The notes beneath the pieces were generated by a model. That model did not search any database. It saw only the letters and a list, made by a program, of their open reading frames with translations, and had not been told where the DNA came from. Positions 16,637 to 25,876 of a stretch of DNA of 64,000 nucleotides are shown piece after piece; within the stretch, counting starts at the first letter, position 1; the number at the start of each line of letters is the position of its first letter. Made by a program: the position numbers and the translations under genes. This stretch comes from CAYVAP01 sp964343195 (GTDB lineage Bacteria; Bacteroidota; Bacteroidia; J057). The DNA is taken from the NCBI GenBank assembly GCA_964343195.1, contig CAYFIR010000008.1:62001-126000 (forward strand). The letters are read 5' to 3'.

Positions 16637-18010
16637 ATGACGCTGTGGCCCTGGCGAGTACTGGGAGCAATCTGGCTCCCCATCCTGTTTGTTGCCTGTA
16701 GTGCTGAACCCGACTCTGGAGTAGGTGAGCTACCCGAGCAGGTGACGTTCAATGAGCACATCGCACCGATTGTGCATCAGAATTGCATGCCCTGCCACCG
16801 CCCTAACAGCGCAGGGCCGTTCAACCTGATTTCCTACCAGGATGTGAGCAAGCGGGCCAAAATGGTCGCCTACGTCACGGGCATTCGATACATGCCTCCC
16901 TGGCCAGCAGACCCTGAGTACCGGCATTTTGCCAATGAAAAAGTCCTCACGGATCGACAAATCCAGCTAATACGCCGCTGGTATGAGCAGGGAGCACCAG
17001 AGGGCGATCCTGCCCTGGCTCCTACCCCACCCGATTATCCAGACAGCTCCTATCTGGGCAAACCGGATCTGGTCATCGCCATGGACGAAGCCATACCCAT
17101 CACTGGTAACAACCGCGATAAATTCCTCTACGTCAAGCTCCCCTACGAAATCCCACAGGATACCTTTATCCGGGCCATCGAATTCATTCCCGGAAATCGC
17201 AAAGCCGTCCACCACATGAATGGGCATCTGATCAGCTACCAGCCAGGCCGGAAGACCGAGGACAGCACGGGGCTTTGGTACCTCGACCGTGAATCCGTCG
17301 CCAACGACGAGGCTTATCCGATGCTGGGGTTGCTCAATGACGATGGCACTTACCCTGAGCTTACTCCGCTGGTCTGCAACTACCTGCCGGGAGTAGAGCC
17401 AGCCGTTTACCCTCCAAACGTCGGGGGCTACCGCATGAAGGCTCAGGGGGCCATCCTGATGAATGACCTGCACTACGGTCCCCTGCCTGTGGATACCTTC
17501 GATCAATCGCGATTCAATATATTTTTCGCAGAAAAAGCCCCGGAGCGCCCCACCATGGAAATCCAGTTGGGGACACTCGGCATTTCGGATGTGGTACCCC
17601 GTCTGGTGATCCCACCAGATACGGTCATGACCTTCCATACCCGGGCGGTAATACGAGAGGATATTTCGCTGCTGACGGTCAATCCGCACATGCACCTGCT
17701 GGGCAAGAGCTTTAAGGCCTGGGCGATCCCTCCACAGGGAGACACCATCCCGCTGGTGCACATCCCGGCCTGGGATTTTCGCTGGCAGTATTTCTACACG
17801 TTTGAAAAAATGCTCCGAATTCCGGCTGGTTCCATAATCGAGGTAGAAGCCGTATTTGACAACACCCTCGACAACCCCAACAACCCCTACAACCCTCCCC
17901 GTACCATCGCCGAGCGAAACGGCTCTATGCGAACAACCGATGAGATGCTGCAATTTATCCTGACCTATGTCCCCTATCGACCAGGCGACGAAGAGGTCTC
18001 ACTCCAGTAA
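16637..18010 (+). CDS. Lipoprotein with cytochrome c and copper type II monooxygenase-like domains
   Basis: The 457-residue protein has a lipobox FVAC with Cys21, then a cytochrome c-like domain with the heme motif CMPCH (residues 50-54). The larger C-terminal part resembles ascorbate-dependent copper type II monooxygenases (the PHM and dopamine beta-monooxygenase fold). Candidate copper ligands are the His pair and His in VHHMNGH (192-197) and NPHMHLLG (351-353). In the known family the two copper sites hydroxylate an aliphatic carbon with O2. The fused heme domain could supply electrons in place of ascorbate; this is inference. It is likely anchored to a membrane facing the periplasm or the surface. 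Substrate unknown. No genes for electron partners are adjacent. Confidence 0.78.
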   Translation: MTLWPWRVLGAIWLPILFVACSAEPDSGVGELPEQVTFNEHIAPIVHQNCMPCHRPNSAGPFNLISYQDVSKRAKMVAYVTGIRYMPPWPADPEYRHFANEKVLTDRQIQLIRRWYEQGAPEGDPALAPTPPDYPDSSYLGKPDLVIAMDEAIPITGNNRDKFLYVKLPYEIPQDTFIRAIEFIPGNRKAVHHMNGHLISYQPGRKTEDSTGLWYLDRESVANDEAYPMLGLLNDDGTYPELTPLVCNYLPGVEPAVYPPNVGGYRMKAQGAILMNDLHYGPLPVDTFDQSRFNIFFAEKAPERPTMEIQLGTLGISDVVPRLVIPPDTVMTFHTRAVIREDISLLTVNPHMHLLGKSFKAWAIPPQGDTIPLVHIPAWDFRWQYFYTFEKMLRIPAGSIIEVEAVFDNTLDNPNNPYNPPRTIAERNGSMRTTDEMLQFILTYVPYRPGDEEVSLQ

Positions 18011-18151
18011 TAGAGGGTTCCTTCGGGAGATTTACCGCGTTCACGCTATCCCTGCAGACCGACACGCATCATACTCGGCTCGACAGGGTTCTTTGTGGTG
18101 AACAACACGCCCATCGCGTGGACTTGCAGTTACCACATCACCACAGTATTC

Positions 18152-18724
18152 ATGTTCAGAACCTTACTATTGCTGGGGAGCCTCTGGTTTACGGCTTCTC
18201 TCTGGGCTCAAACAGGGCCTCGCATTACCCTTTCCGTCTCCAATGAGCAGGTTTCACTGCCCATGACCCGATTTGCCCCCTTTCACCCGGGACTTGAGCT
18301 TACCTACACGGCAGCCGCTGTTGAAACCTCTTATGGCTCTCGTGGGTGGCAGGCGTCAGCGGGTGGCTATTTCCACGGATTCCCAACTCAGGGGGCCTAT
18401 CTGCGGGGGGCGTACCAGTGGCAGTGGCAGCCCATTCCCCAACTGGGACTCTCCGTCGCGCCTGGCATCGGCTACCTGCACACCTGGACTGCTCAGCCCG
18501 TTTACTGGCCGAATGAGGCCGGAGTTTACGAGGAGGTTAACAACTGGGGCAGGCCCGAGGTCATGGCTGAAGTCGGCTTTGGCATTGCCCTCTGGCCTCA
18601 AAACCGGCTATCGCCGACGCTGGGCTATCGCTTCGCCGTTGAAGCTCCATTTTCTACCGTCATTCCATTTTTGCCCCGAAACTTCTACCAAATCGGACTT
18701 ACCTACCAACTCCCTTCATCATGA
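18152..18724 (+). CDS. Putative small outer-membrane beta-barrel protein
   Basis: From the ATG at 18152 the protein is 190 residues with a signal peptide (MFRTLLLLGSLWFTASLWAQ). A GTG 19 codons earlier would put extra residues before the signal peptide and is less likely. The mature part alternates aromatic and small residues in strand-like stretches (for example LRGAYQWQWQPIPQLGLSVAPGI) and ends YQIGLTYQLPSS, compatible with an eight-strand outer-membrane barrel. No family is recognised. Its stop overlaps the start of the next gene by four bases (ATGA), so the two are translationally coupled. Confidence 0.6.
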   Translation: MFRTLLLLGSLWFTASLWAQTGPRITLSVSNEQVSLPMTRFAPFHPGLELTYTAAAVETSYGSRGWQASAGGYFHGFPTQGAYLRGAYQWQWQPIPQLGLSVAPGIGYLHTWTAQPVYWPNEAGVYEEVNNWGRPEVMAEVGFGIALWPQNRLSPTLGYRFAVEAPFSTVIPFLPRNFYQIGLTYQLPSS

Positions 18725-19893
18725 AATATTCCATCCTGATTACCTTCGCCATCGCCCTGCTGTCCTGGAGCTGCAACCGATATGAGCTTCCGCCCCAGAC
18801 ACAGTATGACTGTGATCCTGAGGCCAATACATGGGACCTGCATCCTCAGGCAGCTGACTTCGAATCGCTTTTAACTGATTATCAGACTGGCAACCTGATC
18901 GGGGTCAGCATGTATATCTCCAACCAAAACGGAGAATGGGCCGGAGCCTCAGGCAAAGCCAGCCTGGAACACGACTTAGACCTACAGACCTGCCATCGTT
19001 TTTTGATCGCGAGCATTTCCAAGGTGTTCACTGCTACGGTGATTCACGCTCTCGTCGATGAGGGCGTCTGGCAACTGGACGATCCCATTCGCAACTGGCT
19101 GCACCCCGATACGGTCAACCGCCTGGAAAATGCCGATGTGGCCACCCTCCGACAGCTGCTGGATCACACCGCCGGCATGGCCGACTATTACACGGTGACT
19201 TTTGAGTTGGATCGCCTCAATCGGGTGAACAACAACTGGACTCAGGAGGAAGTGCTGAGCTACATGATGGGAAAGCCTGCTACTCATCCGGCGGGAGAGA
19301 CCTATTACTACTCCAATGGGAACTATGTGCTCCTGGCCATTCTGGCCGAGCGCGCCACCGGCAAAAAGATGGCTGACCTGTACGACCGCTATGTTTTTGA
19401 GCCGCTGGGGTTGAGCAGCGCTTATTACAGCGGGTTCGAGGATCCCATTCCTACTGGAACGGCTCAGGGATATGGACAGCTCTACCGAAAGGGCATGACC
19501 AATACCCAACCGCTTTATCAGGATGAACTCAAAACCGGCGACGGAGGCATCGCTATCAATGCAGCTGACCTGGGAAGGTTCCTGGAGGCACTGGGAGAGG
19601 GGCAGTTACTCAGCGAGAGCAGTTGGGATGCCATGGCCAACTGGGAGGACCTGCCCGAGGACTGGGTATGGGAGACACTGGGCCACACAAAAAACGGAGC
19701 GGGACTGGAATATTTTGAGACCGCACAGGGGCCTGCCTTTGGGCACACGGGTGCCGTTGATGGCATGCTCTCGATCGCCATGCACTTCATCGAAACCGGA
19801 GAAACCATGGTACTGCTGCAAAACGAGGCCAGCTATGGAGATACCAGGATCAACCTTTGGCTGGCAGCTGAGGAGCTATTATTTACTGAATAG
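18721..19893 (+). CDS. Serine hydrolase of the class C beta-lactamase fold, lipoprotein
   Basis: The 390-residue protein has a lipobox LSWSC (Cys18) and a beta-lactamase-fold domain. The active-site motifs are SISK (Ser98 to Lys101), YSN (197-199) and a late GHTGAVDG in the KTG position. These fit the DD-peptidase and class C-like esterase family (COG1680), which hydrolyses peptides or esters with a nucleophilic Ser. It should act in the periplasm or at the outer membrane. It is coupled to the putative barrel gene upstream by an ATGA overlap, which suggests related roles at the envelope. A real antibiotic resistance role is not implied. Confidence 0.88.
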   Translation: MKYSILITFAIALLSWSCNRYELPPQTQYDCDPEANTWDLHPQAADFESLLTDYQTGNLIGVSMYISNQNGEWAGASGKASLEHDLDLQTCHRFLIASISKVFTATVIHALVDEGVWQLDDPIRNWLHPDTVNRLENADVATLRQLLDHTAGMADYYTVTFELDRLNRVNNNWTQEEVLSYMMGKPATHPAGETYYYSNGNYVLLAILAERATGKKMADLYDRYVFEPLGLSSAYYSGFEDPIPTGTAQGYGQLYRKGMTNTQPLYQDELKTGDGGIAINAADLGRFLEALGEGQLLSESSWDAMANWEDLPEDWVWETLGHTKNGAGLEYFETAQGPAFGHTGAVDGMLSIAMHFIETGETMVLLQNEASYGDTRINLWLAAEELLFTE

Positions 19894-19926
19894 CAGCGAT
19901 TTATCCATCAGAAGGGTTTTTTGATT

Positions 19927-19975
19927 AAAATCATCCCGCAGAGTGGCATAAAAGACCATTTGCGGGATGATTTTT
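19927..19975 (+). terminator. Terminator with a 14-bp stem
   Basis: AAAATCATCCCGCA pairs with TGCGGGATGATTTT across a 20-base loop, and the sequence runs out in T residues. It closes the barrel/serine hydrolase operon. Confidence 0.75.
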
Positions 19976-20049
19976 GCAGATTTTCCCTTTAGCCAATAGC
20001 GGGACTACTCCGCGGGTTATTCAATTCTCTAACTAATTAATCCTCTACG

Positions 20050-20487
20050 ATGAAAAACATCATGGTGGCCATAGACTTTGAGTCTGGTGCCCTCGAATTG
20101 CTCAGACAGGCTGAAACTTTGGCCAAAGGCCTGGAAGCAAAAATATGGTTGATCCACGTTGCGGCTCCCGACCCGGACTTTGTAGGTCTTGATGCAGGTC
20201 CCCAGACTGTCAGGGATCAGCGCGCCGATGAGCTACATGATGAGCACCAGAAAATACAGACCTGGGCAGACCAACTCGCAAAGAAAGGCATTGAAGCAGA
20301 AGCCCTTCTGGTACAGGGATCTACCGTAAAAACCATCAAGCAGAAGCAGGAAGAGCTGAATATTGACCTCCTGGTAATTGGCTCCCATCAACATGGCTGG
20401 CTATTCCAGACTCTGCTGGGAAGTACCCGGGACGAATTGCTAAAAAACCACGAAATACCCGTGCTACTGGTCCCCATGCCCAATTGA
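20050..20487 (+). CDS. Universal stress protein, single domain
   Basis: This 145-residue protein is a single UspA domain: it begins KNIMVAIDFE, has the ATP-contact Asp9, an IWLIHV strand, LLVIGSHQHGWLFQTLLGST and a terminal PVLLVP strand. The G-x2-G-x9-G type loop is represented by GSHQHGWLFQTLLGS, so nucleotide binding is plausible. It is unrelated in arrangement to the tandem protein at 5048-5899. Role: cytoplasmic stress protein, exact function unknown. A small hairpin GTCCCC-AGCC-GGGGAC follows at 20521-20536. Confidence 0.88.
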   Translation: MKNIMVAIDFESGALELLRQAETLAKGLEAKIWLIHVAAPDPDFVGLDAGPQTVRDQRADELHDEHQKIQTWADQLAKKGIEAEALLVQGSTVKTIKQKQEELNIDLLVIGSHQHGWLFQTLLGSTRDELLKNHEIPVLLVPMPN

Positions 20488-20670
20488 GCCTGAGGCATTA
20501 AGAATGGCCCTCAAATGAACGTCCCCAGCCGGGGACTATTCCCGATTCCACACTTCGTTGTCACCCATTTTATCCTGCTATCAGCTAAGTTTTGGCGGTA
20601 GTAGGAAAAGGGTGTATTTTCAGGCTTTGGATTATTGCTGGTTGCTGATTAGTCATAACTCCCTTGCCTT

Positions 20671-21102
20671 ATGTTCTGGTTTGAATCTAGAAAAAGTAAA
20701 GAGCGAAAGAGCCGCTTTAGCCAACTGGTGGACATGGCTCTAGCCGATGGAGAATTGGACCCTGCGGAACAGGACCTCCTGGAGGCTGTTGCGGAAGGGC
20801 TGGAGATATCTCCTGAGGAGTTTGATAAAATTCTGACCCATCCCGAGCGGATTCCTTTTACCCCCCCCTATGAGCTCGATGATCGGCTGCTACAGTTTGC
20901 AGAGATTGTGGACATGATGGGAGCAGATGAAAAAATCGTATCTGAAGAGCATACACTTGCTCTCAAGGTCGCAGGCCGCCTGGGCATCCCTCCCCACAGA
21001 GCGCCTGCCCTGATTGATATTGTCCTCAAAGGAATTGATGACCGGACTCCCTGGGACTCTGTGATGGATCAGATGAAGTCTTCTCTCAGAAACCATAATT
21101 AG
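20671..21102 (+). CDS. TerB-like helical protein
   Basis: The 143-residue protein is all-helical and acidic. The segments MALADGELDPAEQDLLEAVA and MMGADEKIVSEEHTLALKVA are the two tandem helix pairs typical of TerB-like domains, with acidic metal-coordinating residues in ADGELD and GADEK. The TerB fold occurs in tellurite-resistance operons and as a stand-alone sensor-like domain. No other ter genes are nearby. Function unknown; cytoplasmic, since there is no signal peptide. Confidence 0.65.
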   Translation: MFWFESRKSKERKSRFSQLVDMALADGELDPAEQDLLEAVAEGLEISPEEFDKILTHPERIPFTPPYELDDRLLQFAEIVDMMGADEKIVSEEHTLALKVAGRLGIPPHRAPALIDIVLKGIDDRTPWDSVMDQMKSSLRNHN

Positions 21103-21155
21103 GTCATGCGATAATCTTCTCTCCCAATTCCAAAACTTCCAACTTATCATCCTTT

Positions 21156-22655
21156 ATGAAGCATTTTTACGCATTGCTGACTTCACTGGTGCTTGCTATG
21201 CCATTCATGGCCTTCGGTCAGTATGGTGGCAAGGCAATCATCCCACAAGAAGACTCCCGCGAGACTTCACTCCGTGCGCTTGAGTCACCAAACCGAGCTA
21301 TCCTCTGCGGTCTGGACACTGTACTTTACCCTCTCTTCAAAGCAGCAGATGGGGCCAACCCTACTCAGGTTGACCTATTTGGTCTGATAGACCCCGGCTA
21401 CTCACGCATCGGTCAGTTTTACCCTGCACCTGACACGATGATTTTCAATGGGGTGGATTTCTACGCACGCAATGGTGGCATTGATACCGCCGACATGAGC
21501 ATCAAGGTATATCTGGCAGGTATCGACTCCCTACCGACTGGAAGCCCTATTTTCAATTTCAGCTTTGGATTATTGCCAGACACAGTACTGCGGGGTTATT
21601 CGCTCGGTCTACAAAATCCACTGATTGTGCCTGACGACTACATCATCACCATAGAGACGACTGCTTCTGACTCGGTATTCATTGCCTGTTCAGAGTGGAC
21701 TATTGGAGAGGGTGACGGCGAGTGGCTGGCAAATGCCGGTGCGGCTGCATTCTGGCAGCGTGGCTACGATGTCTTCATAGACGGAGATCGCTTTGACGGT
21801 GACGTACTGCTGATGCCTCACGTGGCCTACATTGTAGACCTGGACCAAACTGTAACTCCAGACTGTATCGAGCCTGGTAATGAGATTAGCTTTAACAGCA
21901 GCATTTCCAGCTTTTTCTTTAGTCCGGTTTACAACCGCTTCTATAACCCATACTCCTCCTTCTATTCACCAGACTCCAACTTCACCTGGTACTTTGGGGA
22001 CGGAGATAGCTCTTTCCTGGCGAATCCCAAACACACCTACAACTTCACAGCTCCTCTTCCAGATAGTATCGAAGTACAACTAATCGGCCTACACCTTGGA
22101 TACTCATTCCTGTGTCCCGATGGCGAAGCCTTCAAATATGAAGTCCAGCCCGCTCCGGATGCATCCTTTACCGTAGATGACAGTACCAAGGCAGATACCT
22201 TTATCTTCAGCTTTACAGGTAGTGGTTCCAATCTGGTCTGGGACTTTGGTGATGGCAGCCCTCAGGTAAATGGGGACAGCATGCCTTCTCATAGCTATGC
22301 AGACTTTGGCGATTATACCGTGACGCTGTTTGCAACCGGCTGCTCTGCAACTGACTCCAGGACCTTCCAGGTTTCGTATCGTGATGCTTCTTCCATCCGT
22401 GCAGAGGCTCTGACCGACTGGAATGTATATCCTAATCCTACCAGCGGAGAGCTACATATCATGCCCAAGGCATCATTTGGGCAGGTACGTCTGCAATTGT
22501 TAAATGCTCAGGGACAGGTAGTAGCCAGCCGTGAGATTCAGGCCCTGGCCGACAATGTCCTGGACTGGAATGTTGACTTCCTCCCTGCAGGTATGTACTG
22601 GCTGGAAATCCAGCGCGAAAATCAGCGTCAGGGAACCAGGGTAATGGTGCGATAG
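21156..22655 (+). CDS. PKD-domain T9SS secreted protein, paralogue 1
   Basis: The 499-residue protein has a signal peptide (ending MAFGQ), an N-terminal domain of about 220 residues starting at CGLDTVLYPLFKA, and two PKD-type domains marked by WYFGDGDSSF and WDFGDGSPQV with HTYNF and HSYADFGDYT. A C-terminal T9SS sorting domain starts near WNVYPNPTSGE and ends with TRVMVR. It should be exported and anchored on the surface. The next gene is a clear paralogue with the same order of parts (both start DTVLYPL after the signal peptide region). Confidence 0.82.
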   Translation: MKHFYALLTSLVLAMPFMAFGQYGGKAIIPQEDSRETSLRALESPNRAILCGLDTVLYPLFKAADGANPTQVDLFGLIDPGYSRIGQFYPAPDTMIFNGVDFYARNGGIDTADMSIKVYLAGIDSLPTGSPIFNFSFGLLPDTVLRGYSLGLQNPLIVPDDYIITIETTASDSVFIACSEWTIGEGDGEWLANAGAAAFWQRGYDVFIDGDRFDGDVLLMPHVAYIVDLDQTVTPDCIEPGNEISFNSSISSFFFSPVYNRFYNPYSSFYSPDSNFTWYFGDGDSSFLANPKHTYNFTAPLPDSIEVQLIGLHLGYSFLCPDGEAFKYEVQPAPDASFTVDDSTKADTFIFSFTGSGSNLVWDFGDGSPQVNGDSMPSHSYADFGDYTVTLFATGCSATDSRTFQVSYRDASSIRAEALTDWNVYPNPTSGELHIMPKASFGQVRLQLLNAQGQVVASREIQALADNVLDWNVDFLPAGMYWLEIQRENQRQGTRVMVR

Positions 22656-22687
22656 CCAGCCTTTTGATCTGAAATTTCGTTTGAAAT

Positions 22688-22725
22688 AGCAGCAGGCTTC
22701 CGATAGGGGCTTGCTGCTTTATTTT
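22688..22725 (+). terminator. Terminator between the two PKD/T9SS genes
   Basis: AGCAGCA at 22688-22694 pairs with TGCTGCT at 22712-22718, extended inward by partial pairing of GGCTT with the GGGGCT arm, followed by TTATTTT. Confidence 0.55.
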
Positions 22726-22814
22726 GTATAATGAATGTAATTTTTTGCCAGATTGCACGCCATGGATTAAGTTTAATGATCCTTTTTTCCAAACACCTTA
22801 TCACAAATACAGAG

Positions 22815-24314
22815 ATGAGAAAATTATTTACCCTTATTGCCCTACTGGCCATGATGTTGCCAGCAATGGCTCAAAAAAGTCTTTCTACCAGCCTGGTATC
22901 CAAGGAGCTCGCTCCTGAGCGCCGTGCGCTGAACATGGATTACAGCAGAGCGGAACTTGCCCGCATGGCCAATGATGAAACCCGCGAGACTGCCTGTGGA
23001 ACAGATACTGTACTATACCCACTCCTGAAAGGAGCCGGTACTGATACCCTTCGTGGCTTTGCCATAAATGGGGCGACCAACACCTACGACATCGCCGGTA
23101 TGTGGTACCGTGGCTACCCTGGCATGACCCTGACCGGGGTCGAGTTTGGCGCCCGATCCAATGTCCCTGGCACCAACATCGACGTTACTGTAAGAGTGTG
23201 GGCCTCTCGTCCAGATACCTTCCCAGACTCGCTGACTTACTCTGAGACATTCAGCTTTGCTCCAAGTCCCACTTTCCAGGGATTTTCATTTACCACTCCC
23301 GTGACCATCAACGGAGACTACATCATCACCCTGGAAAACGTCAGCAATGACATTCTCGCAGTATTCTCAAATGACTACACCCTGAATCGCGGTGCTGGCG
23401 AGAACCTCTCCATCGTAGGATTTTATAACTCTCAGGGCGGAATCAGCCTGCTGCCTCTGCTCAACGCATTTACGATCGAGATCGATGCCGACTGGTTCAT
23501 CATGCCCATGGTATCCTACAGCATCGACACCGACTTTTCCCTGGATCCAGAGTGTCTTCAGCCCGCAGTTGAGGCCAGCATTGACAACCAGTCTTCGGCC
23601 ATCCTGTCTTCCAAGTTTTACAACTTCGAAGTATTTGCCAATACCTTCTTTGGAACGGCTGACTCGACCTTCTTTGTTGACTACGGTGACGGAACGTTTG
23701 ACTACGCTGATAGCAGCGCTCTGAGCCATACCTGGACCACTGCTGACAGCAACAGTTTTGACGTTACCCTTGATGCTCTGCTAGTAGGGTACTCACAAGT
23801 GTGTAACGATTTCACGGTCAAGACCTACGACGAAGGGGTTTCAGCAGGATTCTCTGCTACTCTGACTGACGATTCTGTAACAATCAGCTCTACTGCTGGT
23901 GGTGTACTGGACTCTGTAACCTACGACTACGGTGACGGCTCTGGTACTACTAGCGAGACTTCTCACGTTTACAGCCAGATTGGTTCCTACACCATAACCC
24001 AGACTGTTTACGGTTGCGGTGGGCCCCAGTCCACTACTGAAGATGTAACCATCGCCGTTGCTTCCATCAACAACCTCACCAAGCAGGTGATGGTGTACCC
24101 CAACCCAAGCCAGGGTGTATTCCAGATCGAGTTGACCGACGGCCTGAATGGTATCCTGAATGTTTCTGTTAGCAACCTGATGGGTCAGGAAATCACCCGT
24201 GCTGCTGGCTCAAACTCTCTGCGCCTGGACCTCAGCAACCAGACTCCTGGTGTTTACCTGCTGAACGGAACTTATGAAGGAACTTCCTTCACTCGTAAGC
24301 TCGTAATTGAGTAA
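22815..24314 (+). CDS. PKD-domain T9SS secreted protein, paralogue 2
   Basis: The chosen ATG at 22815 gives a 499-residue protein with a clean signal peptide (MRKLFTLIALLAMMLPAMAQ). An ATG 28 codons earlier only adds residues in front of it. The mature part repeats the order of the previous gene: a domain starting GTDTVLYPLLKGAG, PKD-like segments (VDYGDGTFDY and YDYGDGSGTT followed by SHVYSQIGSYT), then a T9SS sorting domain starting QVMVYPNPSQG and ending TRKLVIE. With the chosen starts both paralogues are exactly 499 residues. Surface or extracellular role; binding partner unknown. Confidence 0.82.
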   Translation: MRKLFTLIALLAMMLPAMAQKSLSTSLVSKELAPERRALNMDYSRAELARMANDETRETACGTDTVLYPLLKGAGTDTLRGFAINGATNTYDIAGMWYRGYPGMTLTGVEFGARSNVPGTNIDVTVRVWASRPDTFPDSLTYSETFSFAPSPTFQGFSFTTPVTINGDYIITLENVSNDILAVFSNDYTLNRGAGENLSIVGFYNSQGGISLLPLLNAFTIEIDADWFIMPMVSYSIDTDFSLDPECLQPAVEASIDNQSSAILSSKFYNFEVFANTFFGTADSTFFVDYGDGTFDYADSSALSHTWTTADSNSFDVTLDALLVGYSQVCNDFTVKTYDEGVSAGFSATLTDDSVTISSTAGGVLDSVTYDYGDGSGTTSETSHVYSQIGSYTITQTVYGCGGPQSTTEDVTIAVASINNLTKQVMVYPNPSQGVFQIELTDGLNGILNVSVSNLMGQEITRAAGSNSLRLDLSNQTPGVYLLNGTYEGTSFTRKLVIE

Positions 24315-24368
24315 GGGAGACCTGCAGATATTGAGTTTTTGAGAACTCAGGTCATCTTCTCAAAATCC

Positions 24369-24406
24369 AAAATATCCCCACCAGAATCTTCTGGTGGGGA
24401 TATTTT
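24369..24406. terminator. Bidirectional terminator
   Basis: A perfect 18-bp inverted repeat (AAAATATCCCCACCAGAA and its complement) with a two-base loop lies between the convergent T9SS gene and the minus-strand propeller lipoprotein gene. Confidence 0.85.
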
Positions 24407-24431
24407 GTCGTTTTCTGTGAGAAAAGCCTCC

Positions 24432-25457
24432 TTAGTACCGCTTAAAATAAAAGCTACCGGGAATAACTCCTGACCGAAATTCCTTTATCAAGGTTCCTCC
24501 TGCACTGTATCGAAGGATCACCCCTCTCTGTACATAGTCGATGGCATCTGCCACAAATAGCTCACTTGTCACAGGATCGACCCCGAGGCCATAGAAAGTA
24601 CCGTCTTCCTCTATCAGGGGGGATTCCGGCAACTCATTCGCAGTTATGGGCATCGAAAAAACGCCCTGATTAAGCCAGAATAGGGAGTCTCGGGTGCCAT
24701 TATACGTCAGTCTCGAAGGCGACTGTCCAGCAGGGAATTCAAAATCAGAGATTATCTCAAAGGTCTCCCCATCTATGTGGACCAAATGCCCGGGAGCATT
24801 GTCAGTCAGGCTGGCACTGGTTGCCAGCCAAAGATCGCCATTGGCATCGATCAGCAAATGCTGCCCCCGTGGTGGCACCTGGGTCAGGGAACTCCCGATA
24901 TTGGTTTCAAGGTCGATTTTGGACAAGTAGGCATAATCATAATTGGCCAGGATGACCTGATCGCCTTTCCGGACCAATTCCTCCGTCCAACCTGGTACAG
25001 CAACCAGGTTTAACACTGACTGGGTGTTCAGGTTGAGATAATGCACGCCACCCGCATACAGATCCGACACATAGGCAATGGAATCGTTGATCGCCAGCAT
25101 ATGCCTTGGGGAGGTAAGCCCGCTGATAGTGCCCGCGGACTCCAGGGATTCAAAGTTTACTACCTCGATCTTTTGGGAATTATTGACAACCAGATACGCT
25201 TTGTCTGCGACGACCGTCATCGACTGGAGGACATCCCCCAGTTTGCGCCCATTTACCAGTTCAAAGACTCCCTGAAAAAGGGTGTCGGTTTCCAAATCAT
25301 AAAAATCCAGACTCGCATTGCCCGCCTGAAAGTTGCCCTCATTGAGGATGAAAACACCATCATTGGTGAGAGAAGGGGTAGCCGGGGGAGCTGGAGGTTC
25401 TGGTTTACAGGAGAATAGAATCAGGATCAGGGGAGAAAGTATGAGAAAATGTTTCAT
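24432..25457 (-). CDS. Beta-propeller lipoprotein (DUF5074/YncE-like)
   Basis: From the ATG at 25457 the protein is 341 residues. The start is supported by a four-base ATGA overlap with the stop of the upstream gene. It has a lipoprotein signal peptide (lipobox LFSC) and a Pro-rich linker. The propeller of about 300 residues starts DGVFILNEGNFQAGNASL and has repeats of the type VVADKAYLVVNNSQKIEVVN. This is the pattern of YncE-like propellers that Bacteroidota keep at the cell surface, often beside TonB-dependent uptake genes. None is visible here. It is the last gene of a four-gene operon. Confidence 0.75.
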   Translation of the reverse strand: MKHFLILSPLILILFSCKPEPPAPPATPSLTNDGVFILNEGNFQAGNASLDFYDLETDTLFQGVFELVNGRKLGDVLQSMTVVADKAYLVVNNSQKIEVVNFESLESAGTISGLTSPRHMLAINDSIAYVSDLYAGGVHYLNLNTQSVLNLVAVPGWTEELVRKGDQVILANYDYAYLSKIDLETNIGSSLTQVPPRGQHLLIDANGDLWLATSASLTDNAPGHLVHIDGETFEIISDFEFPAGQSPSRLTYNGTRDSLFWLNQGVFSMPITANELPESPLIEEDGTFYGLGVDPVTSELFVADAIDYVQRGVILRYSAGGTLIKEFRSGVIPGSFYFKRY

Positions 25458-25861
25458 GGTAAAATCCATATGGGAGTGTTTAGGGTTTTGGTGGATGTTT
25501 CTAATACGAGCCAGTATCTCCCCGAGGTAATTTCTGGCAGGGAAACCCGGTGAGTTCCTGTTGCCTCAAGTTTCCAAATAGCCAATTCTCTTCCCTGCAT
25601 ATCCTTCATCTTCAGGGTTCCCCTTTGGGCAAATGGTACCTGAATTACCACCTCCCCACCGGAAGGCACCGAGGTTGGGACAGCCTCAAACTCGCCAGCA
25701 TCCAGATTTTGTGTCAGGTTGGAAGTACCTACTTGCCAGGTAGCCCTTGCGTATCCATCACCAGCCCCACCGTGATAGGAAGCCTGAGCTCTGGCAGGCT
25801 GGGCCAATCCAATCAGGCTGACCAGAAGAAGCAGTAAATATGGCTGGTTCCGCATATTCAT
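25454..25861 (-). CDS. Small secreted protein with a sorting-domain-like C-terminus
   Basis: The 135-residue protein has a signal peptide (ending PARAQ). Right after it comes the segment SYHGGAGDGYA, a motif I associate with small Bacteroidota proteins encoded beside T9SS genes. The C-terminal 80 residues follow the pattern of a degenerate sorting domain (GTLKMKDMQGRELAIWKLE, then LPEITSGRYWLVLE). It may be exported by the T9SS itself. It lies 15 bases after the SUMF1 gene and overlaps the propeller gene. Confidence 0.6.
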   Translation of the reverse strand: MNMRNQPYLLLLLVSLIGLAQPARAQASYHGGAGDGYARATWQVGTSNLTQNLDAGEFEAVPTSVPSGGEVVIQVPFAQRGTLKMKDMQGRELAIWKLEATGTHRVSLPEITSGRYWLVLETSTKTLNTPIWILP

Positions 25862-25876
25862 TCGGATATTTTCAGG

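Noticed and set aside
16967..17953. A 328-codon minus-strand frame
   Set aside because: It is the reverse-strand shadow of the cytochrome/monooxygenase gene, with no family motif and low-complexity shadow composition.
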